A stretch of DNA of 64,000 nt from Bacteroidetes bacterium ADurb.Bin013 (GCA_002071385.1 MWFB01000001.1:1-64000); one strand, 5' to 3'. Counted from the first letter of the stretch, positions 19,834 through 29,695 are shown. A program made the numbers and translations. The notes: a model not told the origin generated them from the letters alone.

Positions 19834-21414
19834 ATGCGCAAAGGAACAAGCATAACCACACTGATCGCCGGCATCATTGCTGCAGGATGCTTCCTGTTCT
19901 TTTGGCTGCTCTATCCTTACCACAACCTGCTGAAGGAACAAATGACCCTCTTCCTTCATTCTGCTGAACATTTTCTATCTTACCTTACCAAACCGGCCTG
20001 GCTGTCATCAGCTGCAGGAGACCTGCTCACGCAGTTTTACATATACCCGGCAGGTGGTGCTTTACTGGTGACTGTATCATTACTGGCAGAGTGGTTTTTA
20101 TTCAGGCGGGTTTTCCGGAAATCCGGCATGCGTTCCCTTTATTCCTCTCTGTCAGCATTAGTACCTGTAATCATAGAGTTTCTGCTCCATTGCGGACTGC
20201 ATTATCCTTTGAGCAGCACTTTCTCTACCCTGATTGCCCTGGTCACTCTGATCGCCTTTATGCGGTTGCGCTCCAATTCCCTTTATTTTTGGCTGGCTTT
20301 TCCCGCAGCCGCCATGATGTACCTGCTGGCCGGACACGGGATCATCCTGTTTATAGCTGGCTGGATGATAATCGGGATACTTGGCAGACGCAGGCGCTGG
20401 TACTCCATGGCTCTGCCTGCTCTCTGCTCACTGGCACTTCCCTTGCTTCTCCGTGCAACGTTTCTCTTATCCCCAGTTCAGGCATACAGGTACCCTGTCA
20501 GGGAACCCCTTACCCTTAGTGTGGACATGACCTGGAAAAAGATCCTTGAACTGGATTATGAAAGCCAGCAACAGAACTGGCCCAGGGTATTGGTCCTTTC
20601 CCGGGATTACGCCCTGCAGAACAGGATTGCTTCATATTACACCAACCTGGCCCTATCTCAGACCGGTCTGATGGGAGAATGGCTGTTTCATTTTTACCAG
20701 CCCGGTCCTGCAGGACTTTTCCTGCCTGCAACGCAGTATTCCACCCCGTTGATGATAACCTTCAGCAACGAGGCGTTTTTTTACCTGGGAGACCTGAACA
20801 TGGCACAACATGCCGCCATGCTGGGAATGATCTTCTCACCATACCACAGGAGCGCGCGTCTTGTGAAAAGACTGGCCGAGATACATATCGCCATTGGCGA
20901 CGGACCGGCAGCAGAAAAATACCTGGGGCTTCTGGATAAAACCCTGTTTTACAGGAAATGGGCCCGGCAGGCACGTGCATTGACCGCCGGGGAAGATATG
21001 CCACTACGCAAAAAAATCCCATCCATAGATACCGTGCGGCTGGCGGATGATTATCTGACCTCCCTGGAAATACTCCTGCAGAGCAATCCGGAGAACAAGA
21101 CGGCCCTGGATTACCTGCTATGTTACCATCTCTTGAACAAGGATATTCCCTCCTTTCGCGATGCGTACAACACGTGGGGTTACTCTGCCGGTGAAAGAAT
21201 GCCTGGAGTGTACGCCCAGGCGCTTATTGTATCTCTATATCAGGAAGGAGCCGACAATGAAACACTAAAAGAATACAACATTCCTGTACCTGTGATCAGT
21301 GAGTTCATGGATTACACCCGGGCATATGAACAAGCCAAAGGCCTGTCTGCCCCCCTGCAGGAACGTTTCGGGAACACATTCTGGTTTTATTATCATTTTG
21401 CGATGCTTGAATAG
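19834..21414 (+). CDS. Multi-spanning membrane protein with helical-repeat C-terminus (DUF6057-like), copy 1
   Basis: 526 residues. The N-terminal half (about 1-220) has roughly six to eight hydrophobic helices, beginning FLFFWLLYPYHNLLKEQMTL. The C-terminal half is soluble and alpha-helical with TPR-like spacing (RLVKRLAEIHIAIGDGPAAE, YLGLLDKTLFYRKWA), ending FWFYYHFAMLE. It closely parallels the protein encoded at 22883-24652: both share LLYPYH/LVYPHH near the start, EQF or EQM, and the YYHF/YYLHF end. I believe this is a Bacteroidota DUF6057-type family of unknown function. It abuts the following CxxCH propeller gene with no gap, so the two are probably made together. Confidence 0.7.
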   Translation: MRKGTSITTLIAGIIAAGCFLFFWLLYPYHNLLKEQMTLFLHSAEHFLSYLTKPAWLSSAAGDLLTQFYIYPAGGALLVTVSLLAEWFLFRRVFRKSGMRSLYSSLSALVPVIIEFLLHCGLHYPLSSTFSTLIALVTLIAFMRLRSNSLYFWLAFPAAAMMYLLAGHGIILFIAGWMIIGILGRRRRWYSMALPALCSLALPLLLRATFLLSPVQAYRYPVREPLTLSVDMTWKKILELDYESQQQNWPRVLVLSRDYALQNRIASYYTNLALSQTGLMGEWLFHFYQPGPAGLFLPATQYSTPLMITFSNEAFFYLGDLNMAQHAAMLGMIFSPYHRSARLVKRLAEIHIAIGDGPAAEKYLGLLDKTLFYRKWARQARALTAGEDMPLRKKIPSIDTVRLADDYLTSLEILLQSNPENKTALDYLLCYHLLNKDIPSFRDAYNTWGYSAGERMPGVYAQALIVSLYQEGADNETLKEYNIPVPVISEFMDYTRAYEQAKGLSAPLQERFGNTFWFYYHFAMLE

Positions 21415-22890
21415 ATGAAGAAGCTGCTTGACATAAGAATCCTGTTGGCACTGTTCATCCTTGGCGCGTGCCGTGGTCCTGGGGAACCTGTCAAAGAACA
21501 GGTCCCGCCACCCATCTATCCGGATTACACGGGAGTTACCATCCCTGTGAACATAGCCCCCCTAAACTTCATGGTTGACGGAGCCACCCGGCTGAGGGTC
21601 AACCTGTCGGTTGGTGATATGAACCTGTACCTGGCGGGACCCGGAAGGATTCGAATACCTCTGCGCAGGTGGCACAGCCTGCTGGCCAGTGCTGCTTCCC
21701 TGGGAGAAGACATAACGGTTACCGTACTGGTTAAAATGCAAGGACAGTGGCACCAATACCTCCCCTTCCCGTGGCATGTTACCCCGGACACCCCCGATCC
21801 CTACCTGAGCTACCGCCTGATCGAGCCGGGATACGAAGTTTGGAATACCATACAACTGGCAGAAAGACATATCGGGACTTTTCGTGAAAGGATCATAGCA
21901 GACAACCAGCTTACAGAGAACAGTTGCATGAATTGCCACACTTATGGCAACCAGGATCAAGGTCTGTCGTTTTTCCACCTGCGTGGCCCCGGTGGTGGTA
22001 CAATCCTCAACAGGAACGGTGAACTCAGGAAAATTGACCTGTTTGCACCGGGAATGCTGTCGGGTGTGGTTTACGGCAATTTTCACCCATCGGGACGTTA
22101 TGCCGTGTATTCCACCAACCTGGTCTTGCCCGGTTTCCATACGCAGAAGGGAGAACGGCTGGAGGTTTATGACAGCGATTCCGACCTGGTGATAGTGGAT
22201 CTTGAACAGAACCAGGTGATACCGTTTCCTGAAGGCTTTCCCCCTGAATTCCGGACATTTCCAGTATTCTCGGCTACAGGGGACGCCGTTTACTATTGCA
22301 ATGCGCCAAAAATGACAGTTCCCGACAGTATTTACCACCTGCGGTATGATTTGCTGAAGATCTCCTTTGATGCTGAAACAGGGACCTGGGGAAACAAAGT
22401 CGATACAGTGGTAAGGGCCTCGGCCATGGGGTTGTCTGTCTGCCATCCCAAAACATCCCCCGACGGCCGGTATATACTCTATTCAATGGCCCATTACGGG
22501 ACCTTTCCCATCTGGCACCAGGAAACAGATCTCTGGCTGCTGGACCTGGATACCGGAACAACTGACAGACTGGAAGAAGTCAACTCTCCTTACTCCGATA
22601 CCTACCACAGCTGGTCTTCCAACAGCCGCTGGTTTGTCTTTGCCAGTAAACGGGATGACGGACTATACGGCAAACCGTATTACTGTTATGTGGATTTTCA
22701 GGGAAATGCACACAAACCTTTTGTGCTCCCTCAGAGGAATCCGCAAAAATATCACAACACCCTCAAATCGTATAATATCCCCGAAATATCCCGGGGAAAA
22801 CTGCCCTTTGGAGCATCAGACATAGAGCGCCTCTATTTCAAAGTGCCGGCAGAAAAGGTCAGTATCAAACAAAGCGTAGATCATGAATAA
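21415..22890 (+). CDS. Lipoprotein with CxxCH heme motif and TolB-like beta-propeller, copy 1
   Basis: 491 residues, lipobox LGAC (Cys19). An N-terminal beta domain (about 35-130) is followed by a single heme-attachment motif C171-M-N-C-H175 and then a TolB/PD40-type propeller (about 195-460), with repeats such as FHPSGRYAVYSTN, TSPDGRYILYSM and YHSWSSNSRWFVFAS. The combination predicts a mono-heme c-type cytochrome displayed on a lipoprotein propeller in the periplasm or at the outer membrane. Heme attachment would need a cytochrome c maturation system not present here. It starts directly at the stop of membrane protein copy 1 and overlaps copy 2 by 8 bases. Function unknown. Confidence 0.75.
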   Translation: MKKLLDIRILLALFILGACRGPGEPVKEQVPPPIYPDYTGVTIPVNIAPLNFMVDGATRLRVNLSVGDMNLYLAGPGRIRIPLRRWHSLLASAASLGEDITVTVLVKMQGQWHQYLPFPWHVTPDTPDPYLSYRLIEPGYEVWNTIQLAERHIGTFRERIIADNQLTENSCMNCHTYGNQDQGLSFFHLRGPGGGTILNRNGELRKIDLFAPGMLSGVVYGNFHPSGRYAVYSTNLVLPGFHTQKGERLEVYDSDSDLVIVDLEQNQVIPFPEGFPPEFRTFPVFSATGDAVYYCNAPKMTVPDSIYHLRYDLLKISFDAETGTWGNKVDTVVRASAMGLSVCHPKTSPDGRYILYSMAHYGTFPIWHQETDLWLLDLDTGTTDRLEEVNSPYSDTYHSWSSNSRWFVFASKRDDGLYGKPYYCYVDFQGNAHKPFVLPQRNPQKYHNTLKSYNIPEISRGKLPFGASDIERLYFKVPAEKVSIKQSVDHE

Positions 22891-24652
22891 AATTTTTAAT
22901 ATCCTTGAGAAGTCGCTGCCCTTTGTTTTTGGATTTTGCGTTTTACTGTTTTTTGGCCTGGTATACCCGCACCATATGCACTACCATGAACAATTCCAGC
23001 TATTTCTGACCACGCCTGACTTTTTTCTGGAGATAGCGGCAAAACCAGGAGGCATATCGGATTACCTGGGTATGTTCCTGACGCAATTCTTCCTGTTTTC
23101 CTGGGCCGGAGCGGCTATAACAGCCCTGCTTATCATGTCCCTGCAATGGCTTATACATACAATTGCCCATAAAATCCGCCCTGCCCGGGCATGGTTTGCC
23201 CTCTCCTTCATTCCTCCAATCTTTTACTGGATCCTGCTGTGCAATGAGAATTTTCTTACAGGGGGTATCGTTTCCATTCTTGTGGCGCTGGGTGCATGGC
23301 TGGCATATTTTTATCTCAAAAATACCACCACACGGAGGCTGTACGTCATGTTAGCCATTCCCGTAATATATTGGTTAGCAGGGGGTTCGGCCTTTATTTT
23401 CACATTTGGATGCCTGGCTGTGGAATGGTTAAGGGATGAATCCTCCAGAGGTCGTATTATGACAACAGGGCTCTCCATCCTTATCATGGGATTATGCCTG
23501 TTTACGGCCAAAGTAATCCTGCCCCAATATCCGTTTGCCCGCCTGATTTATGGAGCAGACTTTTTCCGCTTTCCAAAAACCTATCCTTCCGGCGTCTGGG
23601 TCATGTGGCTTTTCTGCCTGGTCGTTCCCCTGTCGCATCTCATGTTGCCGGCCGTTTTCAAAAAAACAAGAAACCTGGCTTTGGCAGGGATCGTCACATT
23701 GATTGCCGTGGCTGGCCCGGGTGCTTATATGATATCCATCAACACCGACACGGCTAAAGAAGATATTATGGCCTACGACCATTATGTGAGGATGCAGCAA
23801 TGGGACAAGGCGATAGCCAGGGCAGACCGGAAAGCCCCTTCTTCACCGCTGTCAGTTGCCTGTCTAAACCTTTCCCTGTGCAAGAGCGGCATGATGTCCG
23901 ATTACATGTTCCGGTATTACCAGAACGGTCCGGAAGGGCTGATACCCACCTTTGCCAGGGATTTCACCTTACCTATGGTTACAGGCGAGGTCTATTACCA
24001 CTTGGGATTCATCAATACAGCCCAAAGGTTTGCCTTTGAAGCCATGGAATCATTGCCCAATTACTGGAAAAGCGGGCGCGCCCTCAAAAGGCTGGCTGAA
24101 ACCAACCTGATCAACGGTCAGTACGCGGTAGCCCGCAAATACCTGGAAATCCTCCAGCATACGTTGTTCTACAAGGCCTGGGCCAATCATGTGATACCAT
24201 ACCTGGAAGATGAAGCGCTCATAGGCGGGCATCCGGAATGGGGGAATCTTAGAAAACATCGTACCAAGACCGATTTCTTTGATTCGGAACAGGAAAAAGA
24301 CATGATGCTGGGAATCCTGCTTCAGCAAGACCTTACGCATTACATGGCATACGAATACCTGCTCGCTTATTGCCTCCTGACAAAAGATCTGGAACGTTTC
24401 GTACAGTATTTCCCACTGGGCTCCGAACTGCGTTATGAACGCCTGCCATACAGTTACCAGGAAGCCTTGCTCTACCACTGGTCCTTGAGCCATGAGGATC
24501 CATTCCGTACCGTGCCTTATCCTATAAGTGAAGATGTCATGCGCAATATGGCAACCTACCAGAACCTGTATTTGAACTCATCCAATCCGGAAGAAGTACT
24601 TAAAAAGAATCATTCGGGCACCTATTGGTATTACTTACACTTTAGAAAATGA
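22883..24652 (+). CDS. Multi-spanning membrane protein with helical-repeat C-terminus (DUF6057-like), copy 2
   Basis: 589 residues, a paralogue of the protein at 19834-21414 with a longer membrane half (about ten helices to residue 290). Shared features are LVYPHHMHYHEQFQLFL at the N-terminus, the SNxGLMxxxLFxFYQxGPxGL-like segment (here LSLCKSGMMSDYMFRYYQNG), FALEAMESLPNYWKSGRALKRLAETN-type helical repeats, and the end GTYWYYLHFRK. It overlaps the upstream propeller gene by 8 bases and the downstream one by 4 (ATGA), so the four genes are translationally linked. Function unknown. Confidence 0.7.
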   Translation: MNKIFNILEKSLPFVFGFCVLLFFGLVYPHHMHYHEQFQLFLTTPDFFLEIAAKPGGISDYLGMFLTQFFLFSWAGAAITALLIMSLQWLIHTIAHKIRPARAWFALSFIPPIFYWILLCNENFLTGGIVSILVALGAWLAYFYLKNTTTRRLYVMLAIPVIYWLAGGSAFIFTFGCLAVEWLRDESSRGRIMTTGLSILIMGLCLFTAKVILPQYPFARLIYGADFFRFPKTYPSGVWVMWLFCLVVPLSHLMLPAVFKKTRNLALAGIVTLIAVAGPGAYMISINTDTAKEDIMAYDHYVRMQQWDKAIARADRKAPSSPLSVACLNLSLCKSGMMSDYMFRYYQNGPEGLIPTFARDFTLPMVTGEVYYHLGFINTAQRFAFEAMESLPNYWKSGRALKRLAETNLINGQYAVARKYLEILQHTLFYKAWANHVIPYLEDEALIGGHPEWGNLRKHRTKTDFFDSEQEKDMMLGILLQQDLTHYMAYEYLLAYCLLTKDLERFVQYFPLGSELRYERLPYSYQEALLYHWSLSHEDPFRTVPYPISEDVMRNMATYQNLYLNSSNPEEVLKKNHSGTYWYYLHFRK

Positions 24653-26115
24653 GAAAGATACTGATCATACCAGCATTAGCCGCTATCCTGTGGAGCGGAT
24701 GTACCGCAGATATTTCCAAGGCGGAGCTCAGGACAGCCCCCCCTCAAATTTTCCCTGATTATTGCGAGGTGACCGTTCCCTGCAATATTGCCCCCATGCA
24801 TTTCCAGATGAGCGACAATGCCATCCAAATGCTGGTGACGGCAGAAGGTGCAGACGGCTGTGTTATACAGGTAAAGACCAAAAAAGTAGTGACTTTTGGG
24901 CAATCAGCCTGGAAGGATCTGGTCGCCTCCAGTGCCGGGTCAGGTATCAAGGTCACAGTCCATGCAAAATACAGGGAAGAGGGCTGGGTCCGCTACGAGC
25001 CATTTACCATTCATGTCAGTCCAGTACCCATAAACGATTACCTGGTATACCGTCTGATCGCGCCCGGGTATGAGGTGTACAGCAAGATGGGCGTCTACCA
25101 GCGCGACCTTACTTCTTTCCGGGAGACACCCCTGCTGGAAAACACGCTTATTCCGGGCAATTGCATGAATTGTCATTCTTTTTCCGGAAATCATCCTGAG
25201 AAGATGAGCATCCATGTCCGTGGCGAACTGGGAGGAACAATTCTCAAAACAGGTGACAAGATAGAAATGTTGAATACCAAGACAGATGAAACCGGAGGTA
25301 ATTGCGTATATCCATACTGGCATCCTTCTGGAGAGTATGTCGTTTATTCGGTCAACCAGACCATCCAGGCATTTCATTCCATCAGGGAACGTCGTATAGA
25401 AGTCATCGATTTGGCCTCAGATATTGTAGTTTACCACCCGCAAAGCAAACAAATCCTGACTCCTGATCTGCTCCGGACAGATGCCTTTGAAACTTTCCCA
25501 TCCTTTTCTCCTGACGGCAGAACCTTGTATTTCAGCTCCTCACAATTTCAGAACATTCCCGAGGCTTACGAGAAGATCCGCTATGACCTGTGTTCCATCG
25601 CCTTCGATCCCCAAACCGGAGCGTTTGGTGATCATGTCGATACCCTGATACATGCCGCTGCTATGGGCAAAAGCATTTCCTTCGCCAGGCCATCTCCGGA
25701 TGGCAAATACATCATGTTTACGCTGTCTGATTATGGCAACTTCTCCATTTGGCACAAAGAAGCTGATTTATGGCTCTATGACCTGAAAGACGGATCGTTA
25801 CGGGAAATGAAAGAGGTGAACAGCGACGATGTGGAAAGTTACCACAGCTGGTCCTCGGAAGGCACCTGGTTTGTCTTCAGCAGCCGGCGTCTTGACGGGC
25901 TCTATACAAGACCTTTCTTTGCAAGCATTGACAAAGAGGGAAATATTACCAAACCTTTCCTGCTGCCACAGTGCAAACCCCTGGAATTCTACAATATGAA
26001 CCTGTACTCATACAATGTCCCCGAATTCATTACCGAAAAGGTGGACTGGGATCTGAAAAAAGTTGAAAAAGCCCTGAATACAGGCCAAAGGGACAAGGTG
26101 GAGGTCCGCAGGTAA
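24649..26115 (+). CDS. Lipoprotein with CxxCH heme motif and TolB-like beta-propeller, copy 2
   Basis: 488 residues, lipobox LWSGC (Cys18). Domain order is the same as the protein at 21415-22890, and the heme motif falls at almost the same residue: C172-M-N-C-H176 in GNCMNCHSFSG. Conserved blocks are PDYCEVTVPCNIAPMHF, YRLIAPGYEVY, HVRGELGGTI, YWHPSGEYVVYS and YHSWSSEGTWFVFSSRRLDG. The pair is thus an ancient duplication, with several blocks kept and the remainder diverged. Predicted anchored, periplasm-facing mono-heme protein of unknown function. Confidence 0.75.
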   Translation: MRKILIIPALAAILWSGCTADISKAELRTAPPQIFPDYCEVTVPCNIAPMHFQMSDNAIQMLVTAEGADGCVIQVKTKKVVTFGQSAWKDLVASSAGSGIKVTVHAKYREEGWVRYEPFTIHVSPVPINDYLVYRLIAPGYEVYSKMGVYQRDLTSFRETPLLENTLIPGNCMNCHSFSGNHPEKMSIHVRGELGGTILKTGDKIEMLNTKTDETGGNCVYPYWHPSGEYVVYSVNQTIQAFHSIRERRIEVIDLASDIVVYHPQSKQILTPDLLRTDAFETFPSFSPDGRTLYFSSSQFQNIPEAYEKIRYDLCSIAFDPQTGAFGDHVDTLIHAAAMGKSISFARPSPDGKYIMFTLSDYGNFSIWHKEADLWLYDLKDGSLREMKEVNSDDVESYHSWSSEGTWFVFSSRRLDGLYTRPFFASIDKEGNITKPFLLPQCKPLEFYNMNLYSYNVPEFITEKVDWDLKKVEKALNTGQRDKVEVRR

Positions 26116-26142
26116 TAAATAACAAATCAATACACTTTTGCT

Positions 26143-27858
26143 ATGAAGAAAATCATACTGTCATTGTTGTGCCTGTTGTTTTTTTGTCATGCCGGGGCGC
26201 AACAATACAAGAATTTTAAGGTTTCGGTCTATACACGTGCCTACGAAGTCGAGAAAATGAAAGACAGCCACTGGCTGGATTCCACCTGGAGGATCATTGC
26301 TGCCCAGGTACAGCCCGACAAGATCTACCTGGAGACCCACCGGGACCTGCTGATTGTTCCGGATGCCACCCTGCGTAAAGCCATTCGCTTTTTCAGGGAA
26401 AAAGGACTGGAAGTCGGCGGCGGTATAACCTATACCATAGATGAATCCAACAGTTTCGAGACTTTTTGTTATACCAACCCGGAACACCGTAAAAAAGTAC
26501 AGGAAATTGCTGAACACACAGCCCGTTACTTTGATGATTTTATCCTGGACGATTTCTTTTTTACCAGCTGCAAATGTCCTCTTTGCATAGAGGCCAAAGG
26601 CAGCATGAGCTGGACAGAATACCGCCTCCGGCTCATGACAGAAGCCGGAAAAAGCCTGGTTCTGGACCCGGCCCGCAAGGTGAATCCCAACGTACGCGTT
26701 ATCATAAAGTATCCCAACTGGTACGATCATTTCCAGGGTCTTGGATTTGACCTGGAACACGGCCCTTCTTTATTTGACGGGGTGTGGACAGGAACAGAGA
26801 CCAGGGACCCTTCCTTTGCGCAGCACCTGCAAAACTATTTAAGTTATAACGTTTTCAGGTACCTTGACAACCTGCGACCGGGATACAACTTGGGCGGCTG
26901 GGTGGATAGTGGCGGTTCCCATATGGGAATGTACCGTTACGCAGAACAGCTATGGCTGACTCTGTTTGCCAAAGCGCCTGAAATCACCCTTTTTGCCTAT
27001 AACCAGCTGATCCGGCAGCCAGAACTGGGTAAGACAGCTACAGAAACCTTCCTGCTGACAGATCAGTTTTTGGGAGAACTGGGAAAACCGCAGGGTATTG
27101 CTTCCTATAAACCTTTCCATGCAACCGGAGAAGATTTCCTGCAGAATTACCTGGGTATGATAGGCCTGCCTATGGACATGCTCCCCTATTTCCCTACCGA
27201 CAAGAAGGTGGTCCTGCTGACCGAACAGGCAAAATCTGATCCCGCCATAGCCGACAAGATCCGGCAGCAACTGATGCGTGGGGGCGATGTAGTCGTTACC
27301 ACTGGCCTTTTGAAAGCCATCCCGGACCAGATCGCCTCTGTTGCAGAAGTAAGGTGCTCAGACCTGAAAGCACTTATAGACGATTTTGGTTGGAATGGGA
27401 AGGCTTCCAAAGACATGCTCATTCCACAGGTACATTACCTGACCAATGATGCATGGGAGATTGTTTCTGCCGGCAAGCCCCTGACACAAGGTGTCATAGG
27501 TTATCCCATCCTGCTCAGGTGCCCTTTTGCCAAAGGGAACATGTACATACTCACCATCCCGGACAATGTTGCCGACCTTTATGCATTTCCGGACAACGCC
27601 CTGAACATGATCCGGTTTTTCATGAGCAGGGACCTGGATGTACGCATTGAAGGCCCTTCCATGGTGGGTTTATTCGTCTACGATAACGGAACTTTCATTG
27701 TGGAATCTTTCCGGGACGAACCGGTATCTGTCCATGTGGTTCTTTCCGGGGAACAGGAAAAAGTAACGGAATTGACAGAGAATAAAGCGTATTCCGTTGA
27801 ATCCGACAAATTTTCAATCACCCTGGAACCCCATACTTTTAAGGTTTTTAAAAAATAA
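26143..27858 (+). CDS. Secreted protein, probable TIM-barrel glycosidase of unrecognised family
   Basis: 571 residues with a signal peptide (about 1-19, ending GAQQ). I cannot assign a family. The first 350 residues alternate predicted strands and helices like a TIM barrel: FKVSVYTRAYEV, PDKIYLETHRD, VGGGITYTIDE, DDFILDDFFFTSCKCPLC, RVIIKYPNWYD, DGVWTGTETRD, GYNLGGWVDSGG and ITLFAYNQL. DDFFF and GTETRD supply acidic residues at strand ends, as in glycosidases. The cysteine cluster C-K-C-P-L-C is unusual. Residues about 360-570 look like a glutamine-amidotransferase-like trimerisation domain (VVLLTEQAK, GGDVVVTTG) plus a beta-sandwich end. It lies 27 bases after propeller copy 2 and 4 bases before the GH30-like gene, so it probably belongs to the same operon. 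Confidence 0.6.
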   Translation: MKKIILSLLCLLFFCHAGAQQYKNFKVSVYTRAYEVEKMKDSHWLDSTWRIIAAQVQPDKIYLETHRDLLIVPDATLRKAIRFFREKGLEVGGGITYTIDESNSFETFCYTNPEHRKKVQEIAEHTARYFDDFILDDFFFTSCKCPLCIEAKGSMSWTEYRLRLMTEAGKSLVLDPARKVNPNVRVIIKYPNWYDHFQGLGFDLEHGPSLFDGVWTGTETRDPSFAQHLQNYLSYNVFRYLDNLRPGYNLGGWVDSGGSHMGMYRYAEQLWLTLFAKAPEITLFAYNQLIRQPELGKTATETFLLTDQFLGELGKPQGIASYKPFHATGEDFLQNYLGMIGLPMDMLPYFPTDKKVVLLTEQAKSDPAIADKIRQQLMRGGDVVVTTGLLKAIPDQIASVAEVRCSDLKALIDDFGWNGKASKDMLIPQVHYLTNDAWEIVSAGKPLTQGVIGYPILLRCPFAKGNMYILTIPDNVADLYAFPDNALNMIRFFMSRDLDVRIEGPSMVGLFVYDNGTFIVESFRDEPVSVHVVLSGEQEKVTELTENKAYSVESDKFSITLEPHTFKVFKK

Positions 27859-27862
27859 GCAC

Positions 27863-29695
27863 ATGAACAGATATACTTCCCTGCTTCTATTATTCTTAAG
27901 TATGATCCCCCTTTCGCTCAGGGCCCAGACAGAAGTGATGGCTTGGGGAAACATTACCGGCATCCGCGTTGACGGGCACCTGATGGCATTCGAATCATTC
28001 CTGACTGTCGGAGATAAGAACATGGATAAGACTTCTTTTTCCGGAAAAGAAAAACAGCCACATCCGTTATACCACAGGGAAGGTCTTAAGCAGATTGTTA
28101 CCACCGATCTACGCGGGGTGAATTTTAAACAGGAAGTAACCGATACGGGACCGGGCACAGTTCAAGTCAGGATAACGTCCACCTGTGACACGGCCACTCC
28201 TTCCCATAATGCATGGTTGGCTATTAAACTGGATAATTGCAGTTACCACATTTCAGGAAGAAACCTGGTCCTGAAAAATCAGGAAGTAACCCTGACTCTT
28301 TCCTTTACCCGTAGACCAACGTTGGTAAGCAAAGGGGATCTTATCTTCATACTCTTGCTTTCAGAGCTAAAAAAAGGAAGATCAGCCACCCTGGAATTCA
28401 ACCTTTGTGCCAGGGGTCTCATAGACAAGGACCCGGTAACAATACGTGCCGATTTCACCTCTCCGGGCAGGCGTTTTGACGGATTCGGAGGCAATTTCAG
28501 GCTACAGAATCCGCAAATGGATCCAAAAGTGATACAATACTGTCTGGATAACATGCGTGTCGCATGGGGCCGGGTTGAAATGCCGTGGGCCAACTGGCAA
28601 CCGTTCGAAGACAAGGCCCCTGCTCCTGACCAGCGTGTGCAGGATGCTATGGAAATGGCACGACGTCTGTCAGCCCGGGGCATGCCAGTGATCGTCAGCG
28701 CCTGGTTCCCTCCCGCATGGGCTGTTCAGGGAGACATTAGTGAATACTGGCGCCGGGGAGGAGGCGTGAGAGCCTATCGCCTGGATCCTGAAAAAAAGGA
28801 AGCCATTTACAATTCACTAGCCGATTACCTGGATTACCTGAAAAAGTGGTATGGCGTAGAAGCCTATGCTTTTTCATTCAACGAATCGGACATAGGGATT
28901 GACGTGTTCCATACCCCCCGGGAACATGCCGTCTTCATACGGGAACTGGGGCAGGTTCTTGCATCACGGGGATTGGCAACAAAAATTCTACTGGGAGACA
29001 ATTCAGATGCCACCACCTTTGATTTTATTCTGCCTGCTATGGAAGACCTTTCTACACATAAGTATATAGCTGCGGTATCATTTCACTCCTGGAGGGGATG
29101 CGACCAGGCAACCCTTGAAAAATGGGCTGGTGCAGCACGCAGGCTAAACGTTCCGCTGATCATAGGTGAAGGCAGTACCGATGCAGCTGCCCACCGATAC
29201 CCGGCAATATTTGCGGAGTCCACATTCGCATTCTATGAAATCAATCTCTATATAAGGATTTGTGCCATATGCCAGCCATTATCCATACTACAATGGCAAC
29301 TCACTTCTGATTATTCCATTCTATGGGGAGACGGAATATATGGTTCTTCCGGGCTTTTACGCCCCACACAACGTTTCTGGAACTTGAAGCAGCTGGCTTC
29401 CACACCTGAAAACGTTTTTTCTATGCCCGTTCAAAGTGACAGGGATCTGATCAACTGTGCCGCCTTTGGAAATCCCGGCACCGGGGACTATGCTATACAC
29501 ATAGTGAACAACGGGGCTGTAAGGGAGGCAACCCTTGAAGGAATCCCGGCCGGTAAGGCTGTAGTTTATGTTACAAATGAAAATGACGGAATGAAAGAGA
29601 TAGAAAAGATAACCACAACAGGAGAAGCATTTATGCTGACCTTGCCTGCATTATCCTTTATATCGTTGATTTGCTCTTCCGGTAATGGGCCCTGA
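27863..29695 (+). CDS. GH30-like secreted glycosidase (clan GH-A)
   Basis: 610 residues from ATG 27863, four bases after the previous stop; this start gives a clear signal peptide ending LRAQ. After an N-terminal beta region (about 22-195) the catalytic barrel begins at DGFGGNFRLQNP. Candidate acid/base E341 lies in FSFNESD and candidate nucleophile E436 in LIIGEGST, the strand-4 and strand-7 positions of clan GH-A. A C-terminal beta-sandwich follows. It resembles GH30 enzymes (glucosylceramidase/xylanase group), but the exact family is not certain. Its last 38 bases overlap the convergent AraC gene. Xylan or glucuronoxylan is a plausible substrate given the locus. Confidence 0.75.
   Translation: MNRYTSLLLLFLSMIPLSLRAQTEVMAWGNITGIRVDGHLMAFESFLTVGDKNMDKTSFSGKEKQPHPLYHREGLKQIVTTDLRGVNFKQEVTDTGPGTVQVRITSTCDTATPSHNAWLAIKLDNCSYHISGRNLVLKNQEVTLTLSFTRRPTLVSKGDLIFILLLSELKKGRSATLEFNLCARGLIDKDPVTIRADFTSPGRRFDGFGGNFRLQNPQMDPKVIQYCLDNMRVAWGRVEMPWANWQPFEDKAPAPDQRVQDAMEMARRLSARGMPVIVSAWFPPAWAVQGDISEYWRRGGGVRAYRLDPEKKEAIYNSLADYLDYLKKWYGVEAYAFSFNESDIGIDVFHTPREHAVFIRELGQVLASRGLATKILLGDNSDATTFDFILPAMEDLSTHKYIAAVSFHSWRGCDQATLEKWAGAARRLNVPLIIGEGSTDAAAHRYPAIFAESTFAFYEINLYIRICAICQPLSILQWQLTSDYSILWGDGIYGSSGLLRPTQRFWNLKQLASTPENVFSMPVQSDRDLINCAAFGNPGTGDYAIHIVNNGAVREATLEGIPAGKAVVYVTNENDGMKEIEKITTTGEAFMLTLPALSFISLICSSGNGP

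Noticed and set aside
21562-22446. Long minus-strand frame of 294 codons within the CxxCH propeller gene
   Set aside because: Antisense shadow; the plus-strand gene has signal, heme motif and a paralogue.
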